Source: Candidatus Chisholmbacteria bacterium RIFCSPLOWO2_01_FULL_49_14 (GTDB taxonomy: Bacteria > Patescibacteriota > Microgenomatia > UBA1400 > Chisholmbacteraceae). Taken from it: DNA of 36,225 bases. The notes beneath the pieces are model-generated. The model did not search any database. It was given only the letters and a program-made list of their open reading frames with translations, and was not told the origin of the DNA. A program made the translations under genes and the position numbers. The stretch is taken from positions 17,040-53,264 of the forward strand of contig MHCL01000008.1 of assembly GCA_001816915.1 (NCBI GenBank). Direction: 5' to 3'. Positions 29,236 to 36,225 of the stretch are shown here, piece after piece. The stretch's first letter is position 1; every line of letters starts with the position of its first letter.

Positions 29236-30432
29236 ATGACTTTTTTGATTTTTCTTGGGGTTTTGTCGCTGCTGGTTTTTGTGCATGAAGCCGGACATTT
29301 TTTAGTGGCAAAAAAGGCTGGCATCCGTGTTGAGGAATTCGGTTTCGGCATTCCACCCCGGATCATCGGGAAAAAAATCGGAGAGACGATCTACTCTTTG
29401 AACCTCCTGCCCATCGGAGGATTTGTCCGGCTTCTCGGTGAAGACCGGGAAGAGGTCAGTGAGAGTGACAGGCTGGGTTTGACGCGAGAAGAGTTGAAGA
29501 AACGGGCCTTTTTCACGCAACCAAAACGGATCCGGATAGCCGTGGTCGTTTCCGGTGTGATCATGAACTTCCTCTTAGGTGTGGTCTTATTCAGCGGATT
29601 GTATACCGCGATTGGGATCCCGACCGCGGCGGATGGCGTGCAAATTGTTGAGCTTTTTAAAGATTCGCCGGCCGCTTCGGCATTTGAGCTCGGAGATGAG
29701 GTTGTCTCCGTTGAAGGGACCGCGGTGCAAACACCGCAGGAATTCCAGGATTTAGTTCAAGGAAAATCGGGACAGGAGGTTGGATTTGAGGTGCTTCGAG
29801 GCGGGGCGCTTACCATTATCACGGCATTGGCGCGCAGCGAGCCACCGGTGCACTACGGAGCACCAACCTTACAGTTGTCGGATGATAAGAGGGGAATCGC
29901 TTGCGTACGGCCGGCAAATCAGGAAGGGGCGCTGGGAGTCGTCATCTCGTCAAAAACGGAAATGATGCATTATCCCATCTGGCAGATGCCGTTTCGTGCC
30001 GCAGGTTTTGGTCTGAAAGTTGCCTACGGGTGGGGATCCAACATCATCCGTGGTCTTGGGGGTCTTTTGACTCAGCTTGTCTGTGGGTCCGTCCCGCAGG
30101 ACATCGGCGGTCCGGTTGAGATTGCATTCCTCATTTCCGAAGTTTCCAAAACCGGGTTTGCTCCGCTGATCAACCTGGTGGCGGTGCTTTCCATCAACCT
30201 CGCGATCGTCAATCTCCTGCCAATTCCTGCCTTAGACGGAGGGAGGCTCCTCTTTATCATGATGGAGGCAGTGATTGGGAGAACGATTTCGCCAAGAGCC
30301 GAGCGTTTGACCCATGCGGTCGGTATGGCGCTTCTGTTGGCACTGATGTTTGCCATTACCGTTCAGGATATTCTGCGCCGCTCCGGCGCGGAGAGTTTGG
30401 GCGCGTTGGTTGAGCGTGTTGTCCGGATGTGA
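29236..30432 (+). CDS. rseP: Site-2 metalloprotease, RseP family
   Basis: This membrane protease cleaves transmembrane substrates such as anti-sigma factors and signal-peptide remnants. The 398-aa protein has the zinc motif HEAGH (17-21) in the first transmembrane helix and VVVSGVIMNFLLGVVLFSGLY as the second. A PDZ domain spans about residues 128-200 (DSPAASAFELGDEVVSVEG), and the third zinc ligand is in LLPIPALDGGRLLF (Asp334). A last hydrophobic helix follows (AVGMALLLALMFAITVQDIL). It is of usual length with one PDZ domain. It lies between frr and proS, the normal order once uppS, cdsA and dxr are removed. Confidence 0.94.
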   Translation: MTFLIFLGVLSLLVFVHEAGHFLVAKKAGIRVEEFGFGIPPRIIGKKIGETIYSLNLLPIGGFVRLLGEDREEVSESDRLGLTREELKKRAFFTQPKRIRIAVVVSGVIMNFLLGVVLFSGLYTAIGIPTAADGVQIVELFKDSPAASAFELGDEVVSVEGTAVQTPQEFQDLVQGKSGQEVGFEVLRGGALTIITALARSEPPVHYGAPTLQLSDDKRGIACVRPANQEGALGVVISSKTEMMHYPIWQMPFRAAGFGLKVAYGWGSNIIRGLGGLLTQLVCGSVPQDIGGPVEIAFLISEVSKTGFAPLINLVAVLSINLAIVNLLPIPALDGGRLLFIMMEAVIGRTISPRAERLTHAVGMALLLALMFAITVQDILRRSGAESLGALVERVVRM

Positions 30433-30856
30433 GATTTTGCGTGCCTTTCATCCGTCCCCGATGGTGGGTGATTCGTGAAGTTGACAATCTCGGGACGGGT
30501 AATTTTCCCCTCGCGCCTCGGGTAAATGGTCGAACGATGGAGGATTCACCGACTTTGAGATCGACGGCATTTTTTATCATGAGGCCGTTCTTGAGGAAGA
30601 TCACGCGTGGCAGTACTACTACCGGTTTTTCCTGAGCGTTGAGGATTACGATGGGCTCTTTATCGCTTTCGGTGAGATGGGCTCTGATCGGAGTCTCCGT
30701 TTCAGCAAAGAGAACGACGTCTTCGTCGACCGCAATTCCTTGTTCAGATACGTCATCCAATTCCTGCCTTTTTCCTTGCTCGTTTGATCTTCCTCTTCCC
30801 AGTTTCCGTATTTCCAAATAGTGGGAGATTTCTGCACCCGCTTCCGTATTACTCAT
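30356..30856 (-). CDS. Minus-strand protein of unknown function between rseP and proS (166 aa)
   Basis: This frame starts at ATG 30856 with AAGG about 6 nt upstream and reads acidic, protein-like text: ISHYLEIRKLGRGRSNEQGK, GIAVDEDVVLFAETETPIRAH, and PIVILNAQEKPVVVLPRVIFLKNGLMI. The last 25 codons overlap the 3' end of rseP on the other strand and look less like protein. No family is recognised. It fills an otherwise empty 470-nt gap, which supports it, but a non-coding gap is still possible. Confidence 0.5.
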   Translation of the reverse strand: MSNTEAGAEISHYLEIRKLGRGRSNEQGKRQELDDVSEQGIAVDEDVVLFAETETPIRAHLTESDKEPIVILNAQEKPVVVLPRVIFLKNGLMIKNAVDLKVGESSIVRPFTRGARGKLPVPRLSTSRITHHRGRMKGTQNLTSGQHAQPTRPNSPRRSGAEYPER

Positions 30857-30913
30857 GATTACCTTTGTTGGCCATGATAGCATTTTTAAGAAAGCTTTGT
30901 TATGATTTCTGAG

Positions 30914-32158
30914 ATGTTGCAATCGACACTTTTCCCAAAAACGAAGAAGGAAGCGCCCAAGGATGCTCAGAGCATCAATCATCGGCTGTTGGTGAGGGGA
31001 GGGTTAATTGATCAATTGATGGCAGGTAGCTGGACGCTCTTGCCGCTCGGATGGAGGGTTGTCTCCAAGATCAATCAGATTATACGGGAAGAAATGAACG
31101 CAATCGGGGCGCAGGAACTGCTTATGCCGCTTTTGCATCCCAAAGCGATTTGGAATGAAACCGGTCGTTGGGATGTGGCGCATGAGATTATGTATAAGCT
31201 CAAGGATGTTCGGGAGCGGGAATTCGTACTTTCCTTCACTCATGAGGAGATCGTGATGGATCTTCTGCGCAAGCACATCTCGAGCTATCAGGATCTCCCG
31301 ATCGCTGTCTACCACTTTTCCACCAAATTCCGCAATGAACTGCGAGCGCGTTCAGGCATTCTGCGTGGCAGAGAGTTTCTCATGAAAGATTTATACAGCG
31401 CCCATACCGACGAGAAAGATTTGCAGCACTACTATGAAATGGTGAAGGAGGCATACGGGAAAATCTTCACGCGATTGGGATTCACCACTAAGATCATTGA
31501 AGCCGCAGGCGGTGTGTTTACCCAGCAACATACCCATGAGTTTCAAGTGATTACGCCGGGCGGAGAGGATACCATCTATTATTGCGATCGATGCACATGG
31601 GGTCAAAATAAAGAGATTTATTCCGGAAAAGCGGGGGACCGCTGTCCACAATGCAAAACGGGAAGCGTCATTTCCGCAAAGGCGATTGAAGTGGGGAATA
31701 TCTTTCCGCTGGGAACCCGTTACGCGGAGAAGATGGGCGTCAACTTCACGGATTCGAGAGGGATAAAGCATCCGGTGTGGTTCGGAAGCTACGGCATCGG
31801 TCCGACACGAGTATTGGGGGCGTTGGTTGAGGTTTCCCACGATGATCGAGGCATTATTTGGTACCCGCAAGTTGCGCCGTTTGAGGTCCACTTGGTGGAA
31901 CTGAAGACGAAAGACGCAGGACTAAAGACGGAAGAAATTTACGGGCGACTTCAAGATGACGGGATTGATGTGTTGTTGGATGACCGGGATGTCTCGGCCG
32001 GGGAGAAGTTTGCGGACGCGGACCTCATCGGGATTCCGGTCCGCCTGGTTGTTTCGCAAAAAACAGGAGATCGTGTTGAGTGGAAGCGAAGAGATTCAGA
32101 GAAGGCTGAGCTTCTTTCTTACGCGGATGTCATTGACAGACTGAAGAAATTAACGTAG
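30914..32158 (+). CDS. proS: Prolyl-tRNA synthetase, short form without editing domain
   Basis: This class II synthetase charges tRNA-Pro. The 414-aa protein keeps motif 1 (LLMPLLHPKAIWNETGRW), motif 2 (FRNELRARSGILRGREFLMKD, with FTHEE before it) and motif 3 (GSYGIGPTRVLGALVE). An anticodon-binding domain follows (GIDVLLDDRDVSAGEKFADADLIGIPVRLVV). Bacterial ProRS usually carries a ~180-residue editing insertion between motifs 2 and 3; it is absent here, so Ala-tRNA-Pro would need another editor. A Cys4 cluster (YCDRCTW...CPQC) interrupts the core. I chose the ATG at 30914, which matches the family N-terminus (MLQSTLF); ATG 30902 adds four residues. Confidence 0.94.
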   Translation: MLQSTLFPKTKKEAPKDAQSINHRLLVRGGLIDQLMAGSWTLLPLGWRVVSKINQIIREEMNAIGAQELLMPLLHPKAIWNETGRWDVAHEIMYKLKDVREREFVLSFTHEEIVMDLLRKHISSYQDLPIAVYHFSTKFRNELRARSGILRGREFLMKDLYSAHTDEKDLQHYYEMVKEAYGKIFTRLGFTTKIIEAAGGVFTQQHTHEFQVITPGGEDTIYYCDRCTWGQNKEIYSGKAGDRCPQCKTGSVISAKAIEVGNIFPLGTRYAEKMGVNFTDSRGIKHPVWFGSYGIGPTRVLGALVEVSHDDRGIIWYPQVAPFEVHLVELKTKDAGLKTEEIYGRLQDDGIDVLLDDRDVSAGEKFADADLIGIPVRLVVSQKTGDRVEWKRRDSEKAELLSYADVIDRLKKLT

Positions 32159-32491
32159 AAGAGATATTTGATTTATCATTATTTGATTTGCTTGTGCCAA
32201 GCAGTCATTGACCATTTCTTTGCTCATCCAAAGAAATGGTCGAAAGAAAAGATGCCCCATGCTGCGTCGGTGGCTGGACCATCGACCCCACTTGCAGTAG
32301 GGTCTGCGCTTTTCTTTTCGGGAAGCCTTCCGAAATTCCCTCCGGTCAGTTTCGGCTTTCCTCTCAAGAAAAGCGGATCCAGCCGCACCGACTCCGCCAA
32401 GGGTATTTCATTTGATAAACTGCGGTATGGGTTTCATGACGGGATATCAGATCTTTCTCGAATAAAAGCGTATATAAATGTGGTTTAGTTT
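32159..32491. other. Gap between proS and yvcK filled by a repeat element
   Basis: Apart from copy 3 of the dispersed hairpin element these 333 nt hold no gene I can support. The last 75 nt are AT-rich and include possible -10 text (tataaat) before yvcK, without a clear -35 box. Confidence 0.6.
32191..32415 (+). repeat. Dispersed hairpin element, copy 3
   Basis: CTTGTGCCAAGCAGTCATT is followed by a 13-bp hairpin at 32210-32241 (GACCATTTCTTTG / CAAAGAAATGGTC, loop CTCATC), then GAAAGAAAAGATGCCCC. The distal block GAAATTCCCTCCGGTCAG and TTTCGGCTTTCCTCTC spans about 32332-32365. It lies in the same orientation as the other copies. Confidence 0.75.
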
Positions 32492-33499
32492 ATGGTTAAG
32501 AAAAGGCCAAAGATCGTGGTGATTGGGGGCGGGACGGGAACCTTCGTCGCTTTGAGCGGTTTGAAAAAGCACCCCGTTCAACTCACTGCCGTGGTTTCGA
32601 TGGCGGACAGCGGAGGCAGCAACCGCATCATCCGCGATGAATTCGGTTTGCTCCCGACCTCCGATATCCGACAGTGCATGGTAGCGTTGGCTGAAACCAA
32701 CGGAGAGAGCGAACTCCTCCGCAAGCTTTTTATGTACCGGTTTCATCAGGGAAAAGGCATTGCCGGCATGACGTTCGGAAATCTCTTCATCGCGGCGCTC
32801 TCCGACATTATGGGATCTCAAGAAGTCGCCATCGAAGAAACCGGGAAAATCCTGAGGATTTCAGGCACTATTTTACCGGTCACTTCCGACAGCGTTGATT
32901 TGGTTGCCGAATACGCAGACGGCTCGCGCGTTGTCGGAGAACATGAAATTGATGAACCCAGTCATGATGGGCGAATGAGAATTGTCAAGCTTTCCACCAA
33001 GCCGTCAGGCCGCGTTGATCAACACGCCGCTGCCGCGATACGCGAAGCTGACTTGGTCGTCTTGGGACCCGGTGATTTATATACCAGCATTTTGGCGGAC
33101 GTGGTTATCAGCGGAGTACCCGAAGCGATTCAAGCCTGTCGGGGAAAGATAGCCTACGTCGTCAACCTCATGACACGCTGGGGCCAGACCTATGATTTCA
33201 GCGCTTCCGATCATGTGCGCGAGATTGAGACGTATATCGGAACGAAACGGGGGCTCGATGCGGTTGTGGTGAATAATAATTTCGACTTCCCCAAAGCAAT
33301 TCTATCTGCGTATGAGAAGGAGCACGCCAAACCTATTGAGGATGATCTGCGGGGTGACGGATACCGTATCATCCGTCGGAATCTGCTTTCAAAACTACTT
33401 TATCAAAAACCGAGGGGAGATGTGCTTAAACGCAGCGTCATCCGGCATGATGCCGACACGTTGGGCAGAGCGCTTTTGGAGGCTCTCAGGCCTTTATGA
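32492..33499 (+). CDS. yvcK: YvcK/GlmR-family protein (CofD-like fold)
   Basis: YvcK (GlmR) binds UDP-N-acetylglucosamine in Bacillus and is needed for wall precursor supply during gluconeogenic growth. The 335-aa protein shows IVVIGGGTGTFVALSGLK at the start, VVSMADSGGSNRIIRDEFGLLPTSDIRQ, MTFGNLFIAALSDI and VVLGPGDLYTSILADVVI, all typical of the family. Its fold resembles CofD, a phosphotransferase of F420 synthesis, but YvcK is not known to make F420. It starts directly after the repeat-filled gap and is followed by the promoter of the DHH-like gene. Confidence 0.92.
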   Translation: MVKKRPKIVVIGGGTGTFVALSGLKKHPVQLTAVVSMADSGGSNRIIRDEFGLLPTSDIRQCMVALAETNGESELLRKLFMYRFHQGKGIAGMTFGNLFIAALSDIMGSQEVAIEETGKILRISGTILPVTSDSVDLVAEYADGSRVVGEHEIDEPSHDGRMRIVKLSTKPSGRVDQHAAAAIREADLVVLGPGDLYTSILADVVISGVPEAIQACRGKIAYVVNLMTRWGQTYDFSASDHVREIETYIGTKRGLDAVVVNNNFDFPKAILSAYEKEHAKPIEDDLRGDGYRIIRRNLLSKLLYQKPRGDVLKRSVIRHDADTLGRALLEALRPL

Positions 33500-33507
33500 T
33501 TTCCTAC

Positions 33508-33536
33508 TTGTCGATTAAGCCCTTATTCACTATACT
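33508..33536 (+). promoter_or_regulatory. Promoter of the DHH-like gene
   Basis: TTGTCG (33508-33513), exactly 17 nt, TATACT (33531-33536). It gives a leader of about 212 nt. Confidence 0.55.
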
Positions 33537-33542
33537 ATGGCG

Positions 33543-33754
33543 GCGCAGGAAATCGAATGAATAAGTTTTTGGTAAGCACAAGTCGGTTTCCTCCATCTTT
33601 CATGAAACATCAGGATACTATCAAAGCAATACCTGGGGGATAAACTCGATAGATTGAGAAGAAACCGGAAGGACTACCCGAGTTCCCAGCTTTGCTGGGA
33701 ACTCTGTTTTAGAGTAACAAATAAGCATTTTTGGGAAGGAGGGGTTATGATTGC
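33543..33754 (+). promoter_or_regulatory. Long structured leader of the DHH-like gene
   Basis: CGGTTTC (33584-33590) pairs with GAAACCG (33661-33667), enclosing about 70 nt with smaller possible stems (CAGG/CCTG at 33610-33613 and 33632-33635). A perfect 11-bp hairpin with a 3-nt loop follows at 33680-33704 (GAGTTCCCAGC / GCTGGGAACTC), then TGTTTT. The ribosome binding site comes next. The layout is like a sensor followed by a terminator, but I recognise no riboswitch class. Confidence 0.4.
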
Positions 33755-34594
33755 ATGGCAAAGACGATTGTTACCCACATTAATCCGGATTTGGATGCGA
33801 TAACTTCGGTTTGGCTCCTGATTCGTTTCGGAGGAACAGATTTTCGTGATGCACATTTCTCGTTTGTCCCGGCCGGCGAACGATTGGGGAAAGATGATGA
33901 GCAGATAGTTCACGTTGATACCGGTTTGGGAATGTTTGACCATCATCAGAAGGATCGCGGCCGGGAAGACACCAGCGCCTCAAAGCTTGTCTACGAATGG
34001 CTTATCGATGAAGGCAAAATAACAAAAAGCGAACCTCTGCGCAGGATAGTCGAGCTGGTCAACCAATTTGATCACTTCGGAGAATACTTTTGGCCGGATC
34101 CCCTTGAGTACCGTTATGAGTTTTTCCTCGGTAATCTCATTAACGGAATGAAGCTTGGAAAATATGTCTCCGATGATGACCAACTTGTACAATTCGGCAT
34201 GCGTTGTTTGGACGGCATCCTTGTTTCGTTTAAGATCCGAATTGCAGCCGAGGAGGCGCTGAATACGGGTATACAGTTTCAGACGCACTGGGGGAAGACG
34301 ATTGCCATAGAAACGACAACCAACGGGGTTATGAAGCTTGCGCTCAAGTCCGGCTACAAGCTCGTCGCCCGCCGTAATCCGGAAACCGGGATGGTGCGCA
34401 TCAAATCGGCGCCGCTGCCTGAGGTTAACCTGACACGTGTCTACGAAAAGCTCAAAAAAGTTGATTCCCAAGCAACTTGGTATTTTCATCCGAGCGGTCA
34501 TATGGTCCTCAATGGTTCGTTAAGAAACCCGACAATGAGGGCAAGTAAATTGTCTTTGTCGGAAGTGATTGAGATTTTGAAACAGGCGAAATAG
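33755..34594 (+). CDS. DHH-like (MYG1-type) phosphoesterase
   Basis: The 279-aa protein has THINPDLDAI (Asp12 and Asp14) at the N-terminus and HVDTGLGMFDHHQKDR (Asp55; Asp62-His63-His64). This is the metal-binding pattern of DHH phosphoesterases and the related MYG1 exonuclease family. Such enzymes cut short RNA, cyclic dinucleotides or pyrophosphate; which applies is not evident. The C-terminal half carries HPSGHMVLNGSLRNP. I chose the ATG at 33755 because AAGGAGGGG (33736-33744) lies 10 nt upstream. An unusually long, structured leader precedes it. Confidence 0.72.
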   Translation: MAKTIVTHINPDLDAITSVWLLIRFGGTDFRDAHFSFVPAGERLGKDDEQIVHVDTGLGMFDHHQKDRGREDTSASKLVYEWLIDEGKITKSEPLRRIVELVNQFDHFGEYFWPDPLEYRYEFFLGNLINGMKLGKYVSDDDQLVQFGMRCLDGILVSFKIRIAAEEALNTGIQFQTHWGKTIAIETTTNGVMKLALKSGYKLVARRNPETGMVRIKSAPLPEVNLTRVYEKLKKVDSQATWYFHPSGHMVLNGSLRNPTMRASKLSLSEVIEILKQAK

Positions 34595-34599
34595 CGTAT

Positions 34600-34800
34600 A
34601 GCAGATAGCAGAGAGACAATAGATAAACAGTTGATAGACATCGATAGACAGTGGATAGACAGCAGCAAGAAAATAGCAGAGAGCGAAGAGCTGATAGACA
34701 ATAGATAAACAATTGATAGACACAGATAGACAGTGGATAGACAGTAGCAAGAAAATAGCTGAGAGCGGATAGCAGATAGCAATAAGTAATGAGTAGGAAG
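34600..34800. repeat. Tandem 81-nt repeat of gatagac-type words
   Basis: Two 69-nt copies start at 34618 and 34699 (caatagataaac ... gatagacagtggatagacag ... gcaagaaaatag). They differ at 5 positions by my count. Degenerate text of the same kind surrounds them, and a related tract is at 10045-10084. No gene, promoter or hairpin is seen. Confidence 0.75.
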
Positions 34801-34854
34801 ATATGAGAAAGGAGTAGGGAATAGAGATCAGAGGATAGACAACCAATAACTAAT

Positions 34855-35337
34855 ATGGAATTGAAACTTGTACCAATCAAGAAACCGGAAGATGTGAATA
34901 TCATTATCGGACAGGCGCACTTCATCAAAACCGTTGAGGATATCCATGAATTGATGGTGACTTCAATTCCCGATGTTACTTTCGGGCTGGCATTTTGCGA
35001 AGCTTCGGGCGCGAGGCTCGTCCGTACGAGCGGAACGGACGAGCAGCTCATTGGCATTGCCCAAAAAAACGCATCAGCGGTCGGAGCCGGGCACGCGTTC
35101 TACCTGGTACTCAAAGGATCCTATCCGATCAATATTCTGCCGAGGCTTAAACAGGTACCGGAGGTGGTTTCCATTTTCTGTGCCACCGCCAATGACGTGT
35201 CAATCGTTGTCGCGCAGACAAGGAGCGGCCGCGCGATTTTGGGCGTTGTTGACGGAGCGCCTCCTCTTGGGGTTGAAGATGCAAGAGAGAAAAAAGAACG
35301 GGTAAGATTTTTGAGAAAGATCGGATACAAGCTCTAA
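34855..35337 (+). CDS. Adenosine-specific kinase (PF04008/COG1839)
   Basis: The 160-aa protein matches this small family along its whole length: ELKLVPIKKPEDVNIIIGQAH at the start, VTFGLAFCEASGARLVRTSG in the middle, then VSIFCATANDVSIVVAQT and GRAILGVVDGAPPLGVE. An archaeal member was reported to phosphorylate adenosine; the physiological role in bacteria is uncertain. It is soluble with no extra domains. The first ATG is used; no Shine-Dalgarno is visible in the repeat tract upstream. It adds a possible adenosine-salvage step to the nucleotide genes. Confidence 0.88.
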   Translation: MELKLVPIKKPEDVNIIIGQAHFIKTVEDIHELMVTSIPDVTFGLAFCEASGARLVRTSGTDEQLIGIAQKNASAVGAGHAFYLVLKGSYPINILPRLKQVPEVVSIFCATANDVSIVVAQTRSGRAILGVVDGAPPLGVEDAREKKERVRFLRKIGYKL

Positions 35338-35441
35338 CAAATTAAATATTTAAAATGACTAATTTAAATATAGAATGACAAATTTAAAAATTCTTTAAGA
35401 AAAGAATAGATTTCATTTGTCATTTGTCATTTGAAATTGCT
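35338..35441. repeat. AT-rich short-period tract before the HIT gene
   Basis: aaatttaaa and catttgt words repeat (catttgtcatttgtcattt immediately before the start codon). The tract separates the adenosine-specific kinase from the HIT gene and supplies no ribosome binding site. Confidence 0.5.
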
Positions 35442-35852
35442 ATGAAAGATTGCGTGTTTTGCGAGATTGTATCGGGAAAGAGGCCGGCGGATATCGTCTA
35501 CAGTGATGATCGATACTTGGCTCTGTTGGATATCCGTCCGCTGACCCGAGGGAATTGTCTGGTTATTCCGAAGGATCATATTCAGTGGCCGGATGACGTC
35601 CCCGATTTCGGTGCTTACTTTGAAACGGCAAAGATGGTCGGCAAAGCTGCGCAGCGGGCGCTGGGATCAACATGGACGCAGTATCTGACCATCGGACACG
35701 AGGTTCCGCATGCGCATATCCGGGTGATTCCCCGGTTCCGGGATGATTTACAGGGGGCTGTACCGGATCTAACTAAAATCGAAAATTTGTCTCGGTCAGA
35801 GATGGAGGAGATTGCCGGAAGCATACAAAAGGAAATAAAAAGGATCGGTTGA
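35442..35852 (+). CDS. HIT-family nucleotide hydrolase
   Basis: HIT proteins hydrolyse nucleoside phosphoramidates or dinucleotides. The 136-aa protein has the zinc-type CVFCEI start (Cys4, Cys7), RPLTRGNCLVIPKDHI, and the histidine triad region EVPHAHIRVIPR. The first and second histidines (His90 and nucleophile His92) are present, but the third is Arg94, an uncommon change. The TTG at 35424 would extend the protein into the repeat tract, so I chose the ATG at 35442, which gives the standard MKDCVFCEI start. Confidence 0.92.
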   Translation: MKDCVFCEIVSGKRPADIVYSDDRYLALLDIRPLTRGNCLVIPKDHIQWPDDVPDFGAYFETAKMVGKAAQRALGSTWTQYLTIGHEVPHAHIRVIPRFRDDLQGAVPDLTKIENLSRSEMEEIAGSIQKEIKRIG

Positions 35853-36061
35853 GCGTATTACAATAATTGTACATAGCAGAGGTGTTCGACCCGAGTCTAA
35901 CCACCTTGGATGGGGTCTAGTCACAAATTCTTGACTTGCTCTCCGCCAGCTGGCTCTGTACCAGACGGTAACAGGGCTGGCGGACTCGAATGCAGGAAAT
36001 ATTGCTGGACTTCTCGGATCGAGACAAGCTCAATTCGGGGGGAGGTGTCTAAAGAAAACAT
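35853..36061 (+). promoter_or_regulatory. Structured leader region before rpsU
   Basis: A 9-bp stem TCCGCCAGC (35942-35950) / GCTGGCGGA (35976-35984) encloses a second small stem (CTGT/ACAG). Upstream, ACAATAATTGT is a near palindrome. TTGACT (35932-35937) could be a -35 box, but I see no -10 box at the right distance. A GGGGGGAGG lies about 15 nt before the ATG at 36062, rather far for a ribosome binding site. Confidence 0.35.
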
Positions 36062-36225
36062 ATGGCAACAGTAGTCAAGGCGAAACAAGATGAATCGCCT
36101 GATAGTGTGATTCGCCGGTTTAAAAAGAAAGTAATAGAGAACGAGGTGCTGACTGAACTCAAACGGCGGGAATACTATCGAAAACCGAGCGTTGAACGAA
36201 AGGAGCGGCGCAAAGAGTTGGAACG
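36062..36225 (+). CDS. rpsU: 30S ribosomal protein S21 (3' end cut by window edge)
   Basis: The 54 visible codons read MATVVKAKQDESPDSVIRRF, then KKKVIENEVLTELKRREYYR and KPSVERKERRKEL. This is the small basic S21 pattern, which sits on the 30S platform and helps mRNA pairing at initiation. S21 is usually 58-71 aa, so most of the gene is present. The ATG at 36062 is the family start with the typical acidic ESPDSV segment. The gene has a structured upstream region of its own. Confidence 0.9.
   Translation, partial: MATVVKAKQDESPDSVIRRFKKKVIENEVLTELKRREYYRKPSVERKERRKELE

Noticed and set aside
31901-31939. Possible repeat-derived insertion in proS (KTKDAGLKTEE)
   Set aside because: The wording resembles the repeat tracts, but the segment has normal length compared with other prolyl-tRNA synthetases, so it is not clearly an insertion.
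32168-32488. 106-codon + strand frame between proS and yvcK
   Set aside because: It reads through the hairpin and distal block of repeat copy 3 and has no ribosome binding site.
34600-34800. Possible CRISPR array
   Set aside because: Only two long units with low-complexity text throughout; no distinct spacers and no cas genes.
35880-35915. tRNA-like text with GTTCGAC and CCACC before rpsU
   Set aside because: The arms flanking the GTTCGAC loop do not pair, and no acceptor or anticodon stem is found.

Overview
This window looks like part of a Patescibacteria (Candidate Phyla Radiation) genome, possibly Microgenomates-like. That placement is inference. It rests on a very short EF-Ts (154 aa), a prolyl-tRNA synthetase without the editing insertion, a rpsB-tsf-frr-rseP-proS block lacking pyrH, uppS, cdsA and dxr, an MtrA-like/thymidylate synthase fusion, many proteins of unknown family, and AT-rich short-period repeat tracts between genes. 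TGA acts as a normal stop, which argues against the recoded CPR lineages. Nearly all genes are on the + strand. There are no rRNA, tRNA, insertion-sequence or CRISPR loci.

Layout. 1-1448: a truncated minus-strand TIM-barrel gene, then a long non-coding stretch with the first copy of a dispersed hairpin element. 1449-5748: topA and a B12-dependent ribonucleotide reductase. 5978-8372: unknown genes and a minus-strand VapBC-like pair. 8452-20961: a run rich in nucleotide metabolism (MtrA-like/thymidylate synthase fusion, kinase-like pair, two HAD phosphatases, deoxyribosyltransferase-like/dTMP kinase fusion, ITPase/Maf-like protein, phosphoribosyltransferase, P-loop kinase) mixed with small unknown ORFs. 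21065-25679: glyA, folD, a possible kinase-fold protein and a guanylate-kinase-like protein. 25834-32158: rpsB, tsf, an unknown gene, frr, rseP, a minus-strand unknown and proS. 32492-36225: yvcK, a DHH-like phosphoesterase, an adenosine-specific kinase, a HIT protein and the start of rpsU.

How the genes fit together. SHMT and FolD would supply methylene-tetrahydrofolate to thymidylate synthase. The dTMP kinase and the reductase would complete deoxynucleotide supply. The phosphoribosyltransferase, deoxyribosyltransferase-like domain, HAD phosphatases and ITPase/Maf-like protein fit salvage and pool cleaning. This suits an organism that imports nucleotide precursors.

The most unusual features are non-coding. 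A ~200-nt intergenic element occurs three times, and its 12-13 bp stems differ in sequence but always pair. Five genes between 10.2 and 19.2 kb have their own promoter followed by a terminator-like hairpin just before the start codon. Several other genes have a -10 box only 3-11 nt before the start, as in leaderless mRNAs. Short-period repeats like those between genes also appear in frame inside topA, the reductase and glyA. The rpsB leader can pair with its own ribosome binding site and shares a 28-nt motif with the phosphoribosyltransferase leader.
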